64,000 nucleotides of DNA from CAYRES01 sp964423425 (GCA_964423425.1 CAYRES010000003.1:1-64000), one strand, 5' to 3'. Counted from the first letter of the stretch, positions 1 through 7,242 are shown. A program made the numbers and translations. Notes: generated by a model not told the origin, from the letters alone.

Positions 1-78
1 GGCCTTACAGACGATGGGCGGGCGGGGGTCATCGGTTATCCCGAGAACACCCCAGGGCCTTGTGTCAGTTGTGCTCAT
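1..78 (-). CDS. Start of a small-operon gene, truncated by the window edge
   Basis: Only the first 26 codons are visible, beginning MSTTDTRPWGVLGITDD and running off base 1. The ATG at 78-76 has a clear AGGAGG ribosome-binding site at the expected spacing, and it overlaps the stop codon of the upstream 107-aa gene in an ATGA arrangement. It therefore continues the translationally coupled leftward operon. The fragment is too short to assign a family. Confidence 0.6.
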   Translation of the reverse strand, partial: MSTTDTRPWGVLGITDDPRPPIVCKA

Positions 79-398
79 GCGGTGCCTCCTATACAATGCA
101 ATTGAGCCTGCTGTTTGCTCGAGGGGTCGCTCTGCGAAGCGGCCTCTCGCCGTCTGAGGAGCTCGATCATCTCGTTGAGCTCCCGCCCGACCAGCTCGTG
201 TCGCGTATGCGCCAGCACGGTCATCTCAAGCGCCGTCTCCGCAAGCTGTAGATCGGGGTTCCCATCCAGCCCCACTACGCGCCGCGCCCGCCGAACAGCC
301 TGGATGGCACTCCTCGACGCCTCCTCTGCGTCAAAGACGAGCGCCATGTTGTCTAGCCCAAGCTCGATGGCGCGGGACATGGGGGCCGTTGGTCTCAT
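75..398 (-). CDS. Small hypothetical protein, 107 aa
   Basis: I do not recognise the family. The chosen ATG at 398-396 (MRPTAPMSRAIELG) has a GGAGG eight bases upstream; a longer reading without that signal is less likely. The product is mostly helical-looking and charged, with an Arg-rich stretch (VRRARRVVG) in the middle and a glutamine/serine-rich tail. It sits between the 35-aa membrane protein gene and the gene running off the left edge, to which it is coupled by an ATGA overlap. By position it belongs to the accessory operon of the integrative element. No catalytic motif is visible. Confidence 0.6.
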   Translation of the reverse strand: MRPTAPMSRAIELGLDNMALVFDAEEASRSAIQAVRRARRVVGLDGNPDLQLAETALEMTVLAHTRHELVGRELNEMIELLRRREAASQSDPSSKQQAQLHCIGGTA

Positions 399-439
399 GG
401 TCATCACCTCCTCCCACTCAAGTCGAGGGTTGCCACCGT

Positions 440-547
440 CTACCACCACTCCCAGCAGGCCAGCACACAGAGCGCCAGGATGATCAGCCCTACCACCCAG
501 TCGGGAGCGTTCCACTCGCCGGTGGGCTTGGTCAGTCGCCACTTCAT
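440..547 (-). CDS. Tiny one-pass membrane protein, 35 aa
   Basis: This short gene begins MKWRLTKPTGEW, then has one strongly hydrophobic segment (VVGLIILALCVLACW) and ends in two tryptophans. It starts at an ATG with an AGGAGG seven to eight bases upstream and overlaps the stop of the preceding 35-aa gene as ATGA. The strong ribosome-binding site, the overlap and the sensible membrane topology argue that it is real despite its size. Function unknown; membrane partners, holin-like proteins or regulatory micropeptides are all possible. Confidence 0.6.
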   Translation of the reverse strand: MKWRLTKPTGEWNAPDWVVGLIILALCVLACWEWW

Positions 548-651
548 TGGTGCCTCCTTCCCCACTTGCGGGCCTCGGTGTAGAGGGCGGTGATGAACAG
601 GGCTGCGGCGAAGAGCAGAATCGAAAGGCCGTAGACGGCGATGAGTTCCAC
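544..651 (-). CDS. Tiny one-pass membrane protein, 35 aa, GTG start
   Basis: The GTG at 651-649 is preceded by AGGAGG, and the product has one N-terminal hydrophobic helix (LSILLFAAALFITAL) followed by a basic tail (EARKWGRRHQ), so a tail-in topology is likely. Its stop overlaps the ATG of the next 35-aa membrane protein gene by four bases. Two equal-length one-pass proteins encoded back to back suggests a pair working together in the membrane. No family recognised. Confidence 0.6.
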   Translation of the reverse strand: MELIAVYGLSILLFAAALFITALYTEARKWGRRHQ

Positions 652-659
652 GGGGCCTC

Positions 660-1088
660 CTAAATCTCGAAGAGGGTTGGCCGGTAGGCGAGCGTCTCCC
701 GGCATAGCCTGAGCGCCCGGCGGCGGCGAAGCAGGCTCATGGCCTTGCTCCGAATGTGGGCGTCGGCCTGGTCGATGTCTTCGGGGGTCTCAGCCAGGTA
801 CACGCCGCGCCTGGTGGGCAGCGTCACCACGGGCACCCGGTGATCGGTGAGGAGCTCGCTCAAGCCGGCCCGGACCTCACGCTCGCTCAGGCCGGTCGTG
901 GCCGCGAGTTCGGAGATGCTGGTCGCCTGAGTCCGGCCGCGAGGCAGCGCCCGGGCAAGGTCGGTGAGTGGGCCGGAGGGGGCCGGGGGTTGCGCCCCCT
1001 CCGCAGAGAGAGGAGCAGGACCATGCAGGCTCCCGCTATGGGCGCGGTTATCGGAATCCACACTCGCGCCTTGTGGATGAGATGTCAC
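660..1088 (-). CDS. Winged-helix/HTH regulatory protein, 142 aa
   Basis: The C-terminal two thirds looks like a winged helix-turn-helix: a helix around residues 60-75, then ISELAATTGLSEREVRAG as helix-turn-helix, then a short wing (VVTLPTRRGVYLA), then a basic helical tail rich in arginine. The N-terminal 50 residues are low-complexity and probably disordered. The GTG start at 1088-1086 overlaps the stop of the upstream 43-aa gene (GTGA), which supports it over a longer frame. Such proteins are common in the early region of actinobacterial phages and integrative plasmids. The DNA target is unknown. Confidence 0.65.
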   Translation of the reverse strand: MTSHPQGASVDSDNRAHSGSLHGPAPLSAEGAQPPAPSGPLTDLARALPRGRTQATSISELAATTGLSEREVRAGLSELLTDHRVPVVTLPTRRGVYLAETPEDIDQADAHIRSKAMSLLRRRRALRLCRETLAYRPTLFEI

Positions 1089-1216
1089 AGTCCCGCCCCC
1101 ACGCGCGCCCAAGTGCGGTCGCGGGCGCCGTCGGGGATCTTCACCGTGCCGAGCTCCTTCAGCGCCTTCACGCAGGCGCGGAGTCTGGCGGAGACGTGTC
1201 GCTTGCTTCGTCTCAC
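1085..1216 (-). CDS. Small basic protein, 43 aa, overlapping both neighbours
   Basis: A GTG start overlaps the stop of the excisionase-like gene, and its own stop overlaps the GTG start of the winged-helix gene, each by four bases. The product begins MRRSKRHVSARLRACV and ends WARVGAGL, and is strongly basic. No family is recognised. Its support is positional: removing it would leave a 120-base hole in an otherwise seamless chain of overlapping genes. Confidence 0.5.
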   Translation of the reverse strand: MRRSKRHVSARLRACVKALKELGTVKIPDGARDRTWARVGAGL

Positions 1217-1497
1217 GACACGAGATCCAAGAGGCCGTCGAGCTCACGCCGAAGCTCGATCAGCTTCTCCCGCACGGCGGCGGCGTCGATCGGCTCGGGC
1301 TCGGGCTCACATGCCCCCATGTCCTCGAGCAGCCGCTCGAACTGCGCCCTGGGAATGTAGATGCGCGAGGTGCCGAACTCGATCTTGGGCAGCCTCCCCT
1401 GCCTGACCATCTCGTAGATGGCGCGGCGGCTGACGCCTAAACGGGAGGCGGCTTCCTCAGCGGTGACGAGTGCCGGCTCTGACTCAGGCTGCTTCAT
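1213..1497 (-). CDS. Excisionase-like helix-turn-helix protein, 94 aa
   Basis: Residues about 12-55 form a MerR/excisionase-type HTH: EEAASRLGVSRRAIYEMV, then GRLPKIEFGTSRIYIPRAQF, the classical HTH_17 pattern in which a helix-turn-helix is followed by a beta-hairpin wing carrying RIYIP. Proteins of this fold act as recombination directionality factors or small repressors in integrative elements. The C-terminal part is acidic and then helical. The ATG at 1497 has AAGGA eight bases upstream; a slightly longer frame exists but lacks a good signal. It overlaps the RHH gene by 14 bases. Role in excision is inferred from the integrase in the same element. Confidence 0.8.
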   Translation of the reverse strand: MKQPESEPALVTAEEAASRLGVSRRAIYEMVRQGRLPKIEFGTSRIYIPRAQFERLLEDMGACEPEPEPIDAAAVREKLIELRRELDGLLDLVS

Positions 1498-1645
1498 GGC
1501 GGGGATCCTTGCGGCTCTCTGCATCTCGGCAGTAGTGCTCTAGGGCGATCTCCACCACCGCGCGAAGGCTCCGCTTCTCCTCTGCTCGGATGCGGTCGAC
1601 GCGGTCCTTGAGATGCTGCGAAACTCGGATGTGGATGATGGCCAC
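1484..1645 (-). CDS. Ribbon-helix-helix DNA-binding protein, 53 aa
   Basis: The sequence MAIIHIRVSQHLKDRVDRI gives an N-terminal beta strand with alternating residues followed by two helices (LRAVVEIALEHYCRD), the ribbon-helix-helix/CopG layout. The GTG start at 1645 has AGGAGG six bases upstream. As the first gene after the leftward promoter it is well placed to be an autorepressor of this operon. Alternatively it could be an antitoxin, but the following gene is a DNA-binding protein and not a recognisable toxin. Confidence 0.75.
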   Translation of the reverse strand: MAIIHIRVSQHLKDRVDRIRAEEKRSLRAVVEIALEHYCRDAESRKDPRHEAA

Positions 1646-1674
1646 TGCATACCTCCTGCTTGCCTGATGTGGCC

Positions 1675-1703
1675 ACAGTACACCCATCTTGGTGTGGTGT
1701 CAA
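1675..1703 (-). promoter_or_regulatory. Near-consensus sigma-70-type promoter for the small-gene operon
   Basis: On the minus strand TTGACA (1703-1698) and TACTGT (1680-1675) are separated by exactly 17 bases, and the RHH start codon lies about 30 bases downstream. The same short region separates the divergent HTH regulator gene, so a repressor bound here could control both directions. Confidence 0.75.
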
Positions 1704-1775
1704 CCATAATTGGCCATGTACCTGTGGCCGACGGAACGCTTGCTTGCACCAGACCTGGTGTATGCTCAGGCCGTC

Positions 1776-2129
1776 ATGGAATGCGGCCATCGTTCTTTCG
1801 AAGAGGACCTCGATACGCTACTTCGGGACCGGCAGAAGACCGGCCCACTTCAGGCACCCAGCATCAAGTGGCTGGCAGAACGTATTCCGGGATGGAGCTA
1901 CGAACACGTTCGCCGCATGAGCATCGGCGAACGCACCAGAAGTTCCGACTTCATAGAAGCCGTGGCTGCGGCCTTGGGCGTCGCCCCTGACTACTTCCTC
2001 GAGTACCGCATCTGGCGGGTCGAGGTGGCCATGAAGGAGAACCCGGAGATCGCCGATGAATGCTACGGTCTGCTCATGAGTCTGCTCGACCGCGAGAAGG
2101 CGCCGGCGAAGAAGCGGGGCAAGCGATGA
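1776..2129 (+). CDS. HTH transcriptional regulator with FLEYR motif, 117 aa
   Basis: The protein has an XRE-like helical domain: a leading helix FEEDLDTLLRDR, then IKWLAERIPGWSYEHVRRM, IEAVAAALGVAPDYFLEYR, and a helical tail (NPEIADECYGLLMSLLD) with a basic end KKRGKR. The portion around APDYFLEYR matches the N-terminal domain of the HTH-TrpD fusion at 33702 closely. The ATG at 1776 gives the natural domain start, although no strong ribosome-binding site is visible and an upstream ATG exists. It is transcribed away from the RHH/excisionase operon, the usual position of an element's master repressor. Confidence 0.75.
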   Translation: MECGHRSFEEDLDTLLRDRQKTGPLQAPSIKWLAERIPGWSYEHVRRMSIGERTRSSDFIEAVAAALGVAPDYFLEYRIWRVEVAMKENPEIADECYGLLMSLLDREKAPAKKRGKR

Positions 2130-2222
2130 GGGGTACAGCAACAGGCATGTTGCATCTTGTAGAGCCTTGGTGTACGCTTTCCATACAGTTGCATATGTCG
2201 CTTCGTGCGACCGTTAATCCAG

Positions 2223-2262
2223 CCCCCTTCCCCACCATATCCAGGGGAGGGGGGCGTCTTTT
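2223..2262 (+). terminator. GC-rich hairpin with T tract after the HTH regulator
   Basis: An 11-bp stem (C-rich arm 2223-2233, G-rich arm 2244-2254, one G-T pair) with a ten-base loop is followed by CGTCTTTT. It lies 90 bases past the HTH stop and just before the NYN gene, so it probably ends the regulator transcript. Confidence 0.75.
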
Positions 2263-2274
2263 CGTGGGGGATTA

Positions 2275-2892
2275 ATGAAGAGAGTGGCTGTCCTTATTGA
2301 TGGCGGGTTTCTTCGGAAGAAGCTGCAGTCGGTAGAGGCTGACAAGGTGTACGACTTCGCCTGTGGCCTTCTTGTGGAAGGCGAAGAGCTCTTTCGCATC
2401 TATTACTACGACTCGCCACCCTTTGAGGGGAAGAGAACGCATCCCATCTCCTCCAAGACGTTCAACTTCAAGGACACTCGCGTCCATGCGGAAAACAGCC
2501 GAATGCTGCGCGATCTCTCACTGAAGGATCACGTTGCCTTTCGCGCCGGAAAGCTCAAGTTTCGGGGATGGAGGCTATCCAGGCGAGCTACCGATGAGCT
2601 TGTGGGAAGCCAACGTGCGCTGTGTGCGGATGACCTCACCCCTCACTTCGAGCAGAAGCGCGTAGACATGAAAATCGGCCTGGATGTAGCCTGGCTTGCC
2701 AGCAAACGCATTGTTGATCGGCTGATTCTATGTACCGGAGATAGTGACTTTGTCCCCGCGATGAAGTTTGCCAGGAGAGAAGGTGTGCAGGTCGTCCTGG
2801 CCCATATGGGAGCCCACGTGGACGAGGATCTCATCATCCACGCGGATGAGGTGCGCCATGCGGGGGGCGGCGGCTCATGCGAGCCGACGTAG
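2275..2892 (+). CDS. NYN-domain (LabA/DUF88-type) putative ribonuclease
   Basis: The protein opens with KRVAVLIDGGFLRKK, giving the first conserved aspartate at residue 9. It then has VDMKIGLDVAWLA near residue 131 and the hallmark CTGDSDFVP near residue 154, followed by GVQVVLAHMGAHVDEDL. These acidic residues make up the metal site of the PIN-like NYN fold, known for RNA cleavage. At 205 aa it is a normal size for a single NYN domain with a short disordered tail. The ATG at 2275 is preceded by a G-rich stretch and TTA. In mobile elements such proteins occur in defence or regulatory settings; substrate here unknown. Confidence 0.85.
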   Translation: MKRVAVLIDGGFLRKKLQSVEADKVYDFACGLLVEGEELFRIYYYDSPPFEGKRTHPISSKTFNFKDTRVHAENSRMLRDLSLKDHVAFRAGKLKFRGWRLSRRATDELVGSQRALCADDLTPHFEQKRVDMKIGLDVAWLASKRIVDRLILCTGDSDFVPAMKFARREGVQVVLAHMGAHVDEDLIIHADEVRHAGGGGSCEPT

Positions 2893-3051
2893 TATCGGAG
2901 TGATGTGCTCCAGCACGCGCCTGTCGGACCGAGCGGCGGTACCCGCCGCCACACGCAGCACCACAATCGCCACCCTCACCAACACCGAACACACCAAAGA
3001 CCTCATGCTTCACTCCCCCACAAACATGCCCGGCCCGGCCAGCCGAACAAG

Positions 3052-3065
3052 CGAACAAACGTTCG
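3052..3065. promoter_or_regulatory. LexA-type SOS box
   Basis: The sequence CGAACAAACGTTCG is a perfect match to the CGAAC-N4-GTTCG operator bound by LexA in Gram-positive and actinobacterial species. A further CGAAC half-site lies ten bases to the left. It is about 125 bases upstream of the zinc-ribbon membrane protein start, with no other gene in the 300-base gap 2893-3191. I could not place a convincing core promoter next to it, so the controlled gene is an inference. Confidence 0.65.
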
Positions 3066-3191
3066 TACATGATAGCGCGCCACAAGGACGGAACGCCATG
3101 AGCTGTGAAACTTCTTTACCTACAGTGGACGTCCTTGGATAATGGGATGATGGTGGGGGTAGGGAAGATGGCTCCGGTCGGGAGGTTGGGG

Positions 3192-3581
3192 ATGGAATCT
3201 GCGAACGTACGCATGATGAAATGTCCGCGCTGTGGTGCACTCGTGATCGAAGGGCGGGAGTGCCCTCAGTGCTCAGGCGGCAGAAAAGCGTCGGACATTG
3301 GGCCAGCGAACCCTGCTACGGATTCACTACACGCCGCGAAATCCTCGGGCAATGCCGTCACCAAGTCCAGGGGCGGATCCACATTCGCGCTCGTGATTCT
3401 TGCCGTCTTGCTCGGAGTCGGCGGGCTGGTCTTTCTCTTTGCGGGGGTGACAGGCACCGAGACGGAGATGGGTATGATAATGAGGTTCGCCGACACACTG
3501 CTCGGTATCGGGCTGATCGCGGCGGGGTGTCTGGTGGCGATTCTCGCGCGGATTGCGCAAGCGAGGAGGCAGAGCAGTTGA
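3192..3581 (+). CDS. Zinc-ribbon protein with two membrane helices, 129 aa
   Basis: Residues 9-30 carry a zinc ribbon: CPRCG, then thirteen residues later CPQCSGG. After a flexible linker there are two hydrophobic segments (about 63-83 and 95-117), each long enough to span the membrane, and a short basic C-terminus. The ATG at 3192 has GGAGG seven bases upstream; earlier start codons in frame lack this. The stop overlaps the TTG start of the methyltransferase gene as TTGA, so the two are translationally coupled. Function unknown. Zinc-ribbon plus membrane architecture may anchor or sense. Confidence 0.7.
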   Translation: MESANVRMMKCPRCGALVIEGRECPQCSGGRKASDIGPANPATDSLHAAKSSGNAVTKSRGGSTFALVILAVLLGVGGLVFLFAGVTGTETEMGMIMRFADTLLGIGLIAAGCLVAILARIAQARRQSS

Positions 3582-5230
3582 CCTCCCCCAACACCCTCTA
3601 CTACGGCGATAACCTCGACATCCTGCGGCGGTACATCAAGGACGAGACGGTCGACTTGGTGTACCTCGATCCGCCCTTCAACTCGAACGCCACCTACAAC
3701 GTGCTCTTCGCCGAGCAGGACGGCTCCAAGGCCGCCTCACAGATCAAGGCCTTCGAGGACACGTGGCGCTGGGACCAGGAGGCGGCTCGGGAGTATGAGG
3801 AGACAGTCGAGCAGGGCGGGCAGGTCTCCCGGGCGCTGCAGGCCTTTCGCACGCTGCTCGGTGAGTCGAACATGATGGCGTATCTCGCCATGATGGCCCC
3901 GCGGCTGGTGGAGCTGCGGCGGGTGCTGAAGCAGACGGGGAGTATCTATCTGCACTGCGACCCGACGGCCAGCCACTACCTGAAGGTGGTTATGGATGCG
4001 GTGTTCGGGGTTCAGAACTACACCAACGAGATCAGCTGGAAGCGAACGACGACCAAGAGCGACTACCGACAGGGCGCCCTCAATTGGCCGAGAATTAGAG
4101 ATGTTCTGCTTCACTACCACCGAGACATTCGGTTTGGTGGCACCTTCAATCAGCCGTTTGTTCCGTATTCGGATGAATACATCGCTGCTTTCTACAAGTA
4201 CAGTGACCCAGACGGTCGAGCCTACACGCTAGACAAACTGACTGCTCCGGGCTCGGGGACACGAGGCCATCCACAGTACGAGCTGATGGGTGTAACTCGC
4301 TACTGGGTTTACGGCCAAGAGAAGATGCAGCAGCTTCTCTTGCAAGGGCGAATTGTCCAGACCAGGCCGGGAGCCGTGCCTCGCTACAAGCGTTACCTCG
4401 ACGAAGTCCAAGGCGTTGCGCTGGGCGATTCATGGCACGATATTCCTCCCATTTCCTCGCAGGCCAAGGAGCGCCTCGGCTACCCCACCCAGAAGCCCGT
4501 GGCTCTCTTGGAGCGCATCCTCCAAGCCTCAAGCAACGAGGGCGATCTCGTGCTCGACCCGTTCTGCGGCTGCGGCACGACCATCGCGGCAGCCGAGAAG
4601 CTCAAGCGCAACTGGATCGGCATCGACGTCACTCACTTGGCCATCACCCTCATCAAGAGCCGCCTCCGGGACATGTTCGGCGAAGAGAGCATGCCCCAAG
4701 TCATCGGCGAGCCGGTGAGCGTGCAGGACGCCCAGGTGCTTGCAGACAGCGACCCCTACCAGTTCCAGTGGTGGGCGCTTGGTCTGGTGGGCGCTCGGCC
4801 GGTGGAGCAGAAGAAGGGAGCCGACAAGGGCATCGACGGCCGCCTCTACTTCCACGACGAAGCCAAGGGCAAGACCAAGCAGGTGATCCTCTCGGTGAAG
4901 GCCGGCCACACCAACGTAGCCCACGTGCGCGACCTGCGGGGTGTGCTCGACCGGGAGAAGGCGGAGATCGGCGTCTTGATCACCATGCAAGAGCCTACCA
5001 AGCCCATGAGGACCGAGGCCGCCTCAGCCGGCTTCTACACGTCACCCGGCTGGGGCACCAAGCACCCACGGCTGCAGCTGCTCACCGTCGGGGAGCTGCT
5101 TGAGGGGAAGGGGATCGACTACCCGTCCAAGCACCTTAACGTGACGTTCAAGCGGGCGGGGAAAGCCGACAAACAACAGCACGAGCAGATGGCGCTGGCC
5201 CCGCCCGAAGACGCCGGGAGAGAGATATGA
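3578..5230 (+). CDS. DNA methyltransferase (N4/N6 type) fused to a nuclease-like domain
   Basis: The N-terminal part is an amino-DNA methyltransferase in which the catalytic motif comes first (DPPFNS at 31-36) and the AdoMet-binding motif later (DPFCGCGTTIAAAEKL near 325), the permuted beta-class order. Residues from about 395 hold a second domain with GADKGIDGRLYF and ILSVKAGHT, the spacing of Mrr-like PD-(D/E)XK nucleases (D, then xVK), but with serine in the usual Glu/Gln position. The TTG start at 3578 overlaps the preceding stop and has GGAGG upstream. Known relatives methylate DNA and are found in phages and islands. Whether the C-terminal domain still cuts DNA cannot be judged here. 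Confidence 0.85.
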   Translation: MTSPNTLYYGDNLDILRRYIKDETVDLVYLDPPFNSNATYNVLFAEQDGSKAASQIKAFEDTWRWDQEAAREYEETVEQGGQVSRALQAFRTLLGESNMMAYLAMMAPRLVELRRVLKQTGSIYLHCDPTASHYLKVVMDAVFGVQNYTNEISWKRTTTKSDYRQGALNWPRIRDVLLHYHRDIRFGGTFNQPFVPYSDEYIAAFYKYSDPDGRAYTLDKLTAPGSGTRGHPQYELMGVTRYWVYGQEKMQQLLLQGRIVQTRPGAVPRYKRYLDEVQGVALGDSWHDIPPISSQAKERLGYPTQKPVALLERILQASSNEGDLVLDPFCGCGTTIAAAEKLKRNWIGIDVTHLAITLIKSRLRDMFGEESMPQVIGEPVSVQDAQVLADSDPYQFQWWALGLVGARPVEQKKGADKGIDGRLYFHDEAKGKTKQVILSVKAGHTNVAHVRDLRGVLDREKAEIGVLITMQEPTKPMRTEAASAGFYTSPGWGTKHPRLQLLTVGELLEGKGIDYPSKHLNVTFKRAGKADKQQHEQMALAPPEDAGREI

Positions 5231-5802
5231 TGACAGGAGAAGAGCAGCACCAAGAGAATAGCCAAGAGCGGAACCAAGAACTTCAGAAGCTTCTCAACGA
5301 CTACTGTGCAACGGACCTGCGGGATCGCTCTTCCGTCCGCAGGTTCATCTTGTATGTCGTGGACCAGATGCTACCTCCGGGCGAAAGAGTGCTCGCGTAT
5401 GCTGACCGCACCCTCGCTCCGACAGAAGCGAAAGACGACCCGTCGCCCCAACCTCCAGCCGAGATTCTCCTCCTCACGGAACGAAGACTTGCTTGTTTGG
5501 AGCTCAATGACTTCATGGACGTCACCTGGACGGAAATACCAGCTGGCTATTCCCCCAGCGGAGTTGCATGCTCAATGCAGGTTCGTTCACAGAAGGAAGG
5601 GTTCGACTACAGTCACCGCATGGCTCTAGTCCTTGAAGTAAGAATACCTTTGCCCCAAGCGCTAGCCAGCGAAGCCGGCCAATGGTGGAACTGGCTTGTG
5701 CCCGAGGCTGGGCAAGATTGGGAGGATCCACTGCGGCCCTTCCAGATGTGGCGGGACGGTCTGGCCCAGGCGGGACGACCGGACAACCAGGTTAGCGACT
5801 GA
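5227..5802 (+). CDS. Hypothetical protein coupled to the methyltransferase, possible PH-like domain
   Basis: The 191-aa product starts in an ATGA overlap with the methyltransferase gene. After a Glu/Gln-rich start it has a helical region, then AEILLLTERRLACLEL followed by FMDVTWTEIPAG, a strand pattern reminiscent of bacterial PH-like domains in which a 'lTdkRl' strand is followed by a Trp-containing strand. The C-terminus is tryptophan-rich. I cannot assign a function. The overlap means it is made together with the methyltransferase, so it may be a specificity, inhibitor or effector partner. Confidence 0.65.
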   Translation: MMTGEEQHQENSQERNQELQKLLNDYCATDLRDRSSVRRFILYVVDQMLPPGERVLAYADRTLAPTEAKDDPSPQPPAEILLLTERRLACLELNDFMDVTWTEIPAGYSPSGVACSMQVRSQKEGFDYSHRMALVLEVRIPLPQALASEAGQWWNWLVPEAGQDWEDPLRPFQMWRDGLAQAGRPDNQVSD

Positions 5803-5872
5803 GGCAGAGACGCTAGCTGTGGCATTGGCAGCACTAGCCCATGCCCCACGGCAGCCTCCATCTCCCTGACCC

Positions 5873-7027
5873 ATGATCACCAAGCGCGGTGACAAGTACC
5901 AGGTACGCGTCGAGGTCGGCCGGGACGCCAACGGTAAGCGTCTCCAGGCCTTCAAGACCTGCAAGACGTTGAAGGAAGCCCGGGTCGCCGAGGGCAAGCT
6001 CCGCGGGACCATCCACGCGGGCGAGTACGTGCAGCCGACCAAGATCACCGTGTCGGAGTGGCTCGACATCTACATGGCTGACTACGCGCCCCACAAGCTG
6101 GGCGAGAAGCAGCTCGAGCGGGCGAAAGGGATCGTGGAGCGCCACTTGAAGCCCACACTCGGCGACCAGCTCCTTGCGAAGCTCACCGCCGTCGGGATAC
6201 AGCAGGCCGTGAGCGACTGGAAGGATCGGGTCTCGGCGGCCACCATCCGTCAGCACGTGAACCTGCTGCGCTCTGCTTGTCACCAAGCAGTAGTTGCGGG
6301 TGTCCTGACACGCAACCCCTGTACCGGCGTGGTAATGCCAAGGCTGGAGCGCAAGGAGGTCCGGGCTCTCACCGAAGAGGAACAGCGAGCGATTCTGGAG
6401 GCCCTCAGACCGCTGCCTGCGTATCTCCCTACCCTGGTGGCCTTGGCGTCCGGGCTTCGCCGTGGTGAGGTTCTGGGGCTGCGCTGGAAGGACGTGGATC
6501 TTAAGGCCTGCTCGCTCACCGTAGTGCAGTCGGTCATCGAAGTCGCCGGCAAGCCCGTCATCAAAGATACGCCCAAGACCTCACACAGCCGGCGCAGTGT
6601 GCTCGTGCACCCCTCTGTTATCGAAGAGCTCAAAGCCCACCAGGAGGCCCAGAAGGAGCACGCGAAGAAGATCGGCAAGTACTGGCCGGACAACGACTTG
6701 GTGTTCCGTTCCGCCGGCGGCGGGCCGATGCGGCCCGGATACGTGGGACTGGCCTGGCGCCGCGTGGTGAAGGAGCTCGGAATCGACGCGCGCTTTCACG
6801 ATCTAAGACACACCCATGCCGCCATGCTCATCAAGTCCGGGGCCCCGCTTAAGCTGATCCAGGACCGTCTCGGGCACTCCTCAGCCACCATGACGCTGCA
6901 GATCTACAGCCACATGATGCCCGGCATGGAGGCATCGATAGTGGCCTCCGTGCCACTGCCGGGCACCAAACGGGTAGCAGAATGGTCGCAAGAGGCCTCT
7001 GAGGAGCCTGAGACCAAGGCCCAATAG
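5873..7027 (+). CDS. int: Tyrosine-type site-specific integrase
   Basis: The 384-aa protein has the three-part phage-integrase layout. An arm-binding N-terminus (KRGDKYQVRVEV) is followed by a SAM-like core-binding domain at about 58-150 and a catalytic domain. Catalytic residues are visible: R196 in SGLRRGE, H309 and R312 in FHDLRH, H335 in RLGHSS and the nucleophile Y345 in IYSHMM. It cuts and joins DNA at attachment sites. The gene ends 38 bases before the 3' end of tRNA-Asp, which marks that tRNA as the probable integration site. A decayed close relative lies at 58508-58919. Confidence 0.93.
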   Translation: MITKRGDKYQVRVEVGRDANGKRLQAFKTCKTLKEARVAEGKLRGTIHAGEYVQPTKITVSEWLDIYMADYAPHKLGEKQLERAKGIVERHLKPTLGDQLLAKLTAVGIQQAVSDWKDRVSAATIRQHVNLLRSACHQAVVAGVLTRNPCTGVVMPRLERKEVRALTEEEQRAILEALRPLPAYLPTLVALASGLRRGEVLGLRWKDVDLKACSLTVVQSVIEVAGKPVIKDTPKTSHSRRSVLVHPSVIEELKAHQEAQKEHAKKIGKYWPDNDLVFRSAGGGPMRPGYVGLAWRRVVKELGIDARFHDLRHTHAAMLIKSGAPLKLIQDRLGHSSATMTLQIYSHMMPGMEASIVASVPLPGTKRVAEWSQEASEEPETKAQ

Positions 7028-7034
7028 GCAAAGA

Positions 7035-7059
7035 AAAAGCCCTGATCTCCAGGGCTTTT
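7035..7059. terminator. Bidirectional hairpin between integrase and tRNA-Asp
   Basis: A 9-10 bp perfect stem (AAAAGCCCTG and its complement) with a five-base loop has an A tract on one side and a T tract on the other, so it can end both the rightward integrase and the leftward tRNA transcript. The same hairpin core recurs at 58910-58930 after the second integrase remnant. Confidence 0.8.
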
Positions 7060-7064
7060 CTCTA

Positions 7065-7138
7065 CGGGAGCGACGGGACTCGAACCCGCGACCTCCGGCG
7101 TGACAGGCCGGCGTTCTGACCAACTGAACTACGCCCCC
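7065..7138 (-). tRNA. tRNA-Asp (GTC)
   Basis: A 74-base cloverleaf: acceptor arm GGGGGCG/CGCTCCC with discriminator G, anticodon loop CTGTCAC within a five-bp CCGGC/GCCGG stem, and TTCGAGT T-loop. Anticodon GTC reads aspartate. Its 3' end faces the integrase and is the likely attB/attR core. CCA is not encoded. Confidence 0.95.
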
Positions 7139-7170
7139 TCGGGCACCGCGATTATCCCACAAAGAACAGG

Positions 7171-7242
7171 TGGGCGCAGCAGGATTTGAACCTGCGACCC
7201 CCTGCTTGTAAGGCAGGTGCTCTCCCTCTGAGCTATGCGCCC
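7171..7242 (-). tRNA. tRNA-Val (TAC)
   Basis: A 72-base cloverleaf with acceptor GGGCGCA/TGCGCCC, discriminator A, anticodon loop CTTACAA in a CCTGC/GCAGG stem and TTCAAAT T-loop. It lies 32 bases upstream of tRNA-Asp on the same strand and is probably cotranscribed. Confidence 0.95.

Larger units (their letters stand above)
1..7138. mobile_element. Integrative element, right (integrase/tRNA-Asp) end
   Basis: This block combines a tyrosine integrase ending 38 bases from the 3' end of tRNA-Asp, excisionase-like and RHH regulators, an HTH regulator, a methyltransferase/nuclease and many tiny overlapping genes. That mix and the tRNA location are typical of integrative plasmids, phage-like elements or genomic islands of high-GC Gram-positives. 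I see no structural phage genes and no conjugation or replication gene in the visible part. I found no second copy of the tRNA-Asp 3' end near base 1, so the left attachment site is probably outside the window. The element boundary at the right is inferred from the tRNA, not proven. Confidence 0.75.

Noticed and set aside
975..1010. GC-rich inverted repeat as a terminator
   Set aside because: It lies inside the coding region of the 142-aa winged-helix gene, where GC palindromes occur by codon composition.
1484..1645. Toxin-antitoxin pair (RHH antitoxin plus next gene)
   Set aside because: The adjacent gene encodes an HTH excisionase-like protein, not a toxin fold, so operon autoregulation is the simpler reading.
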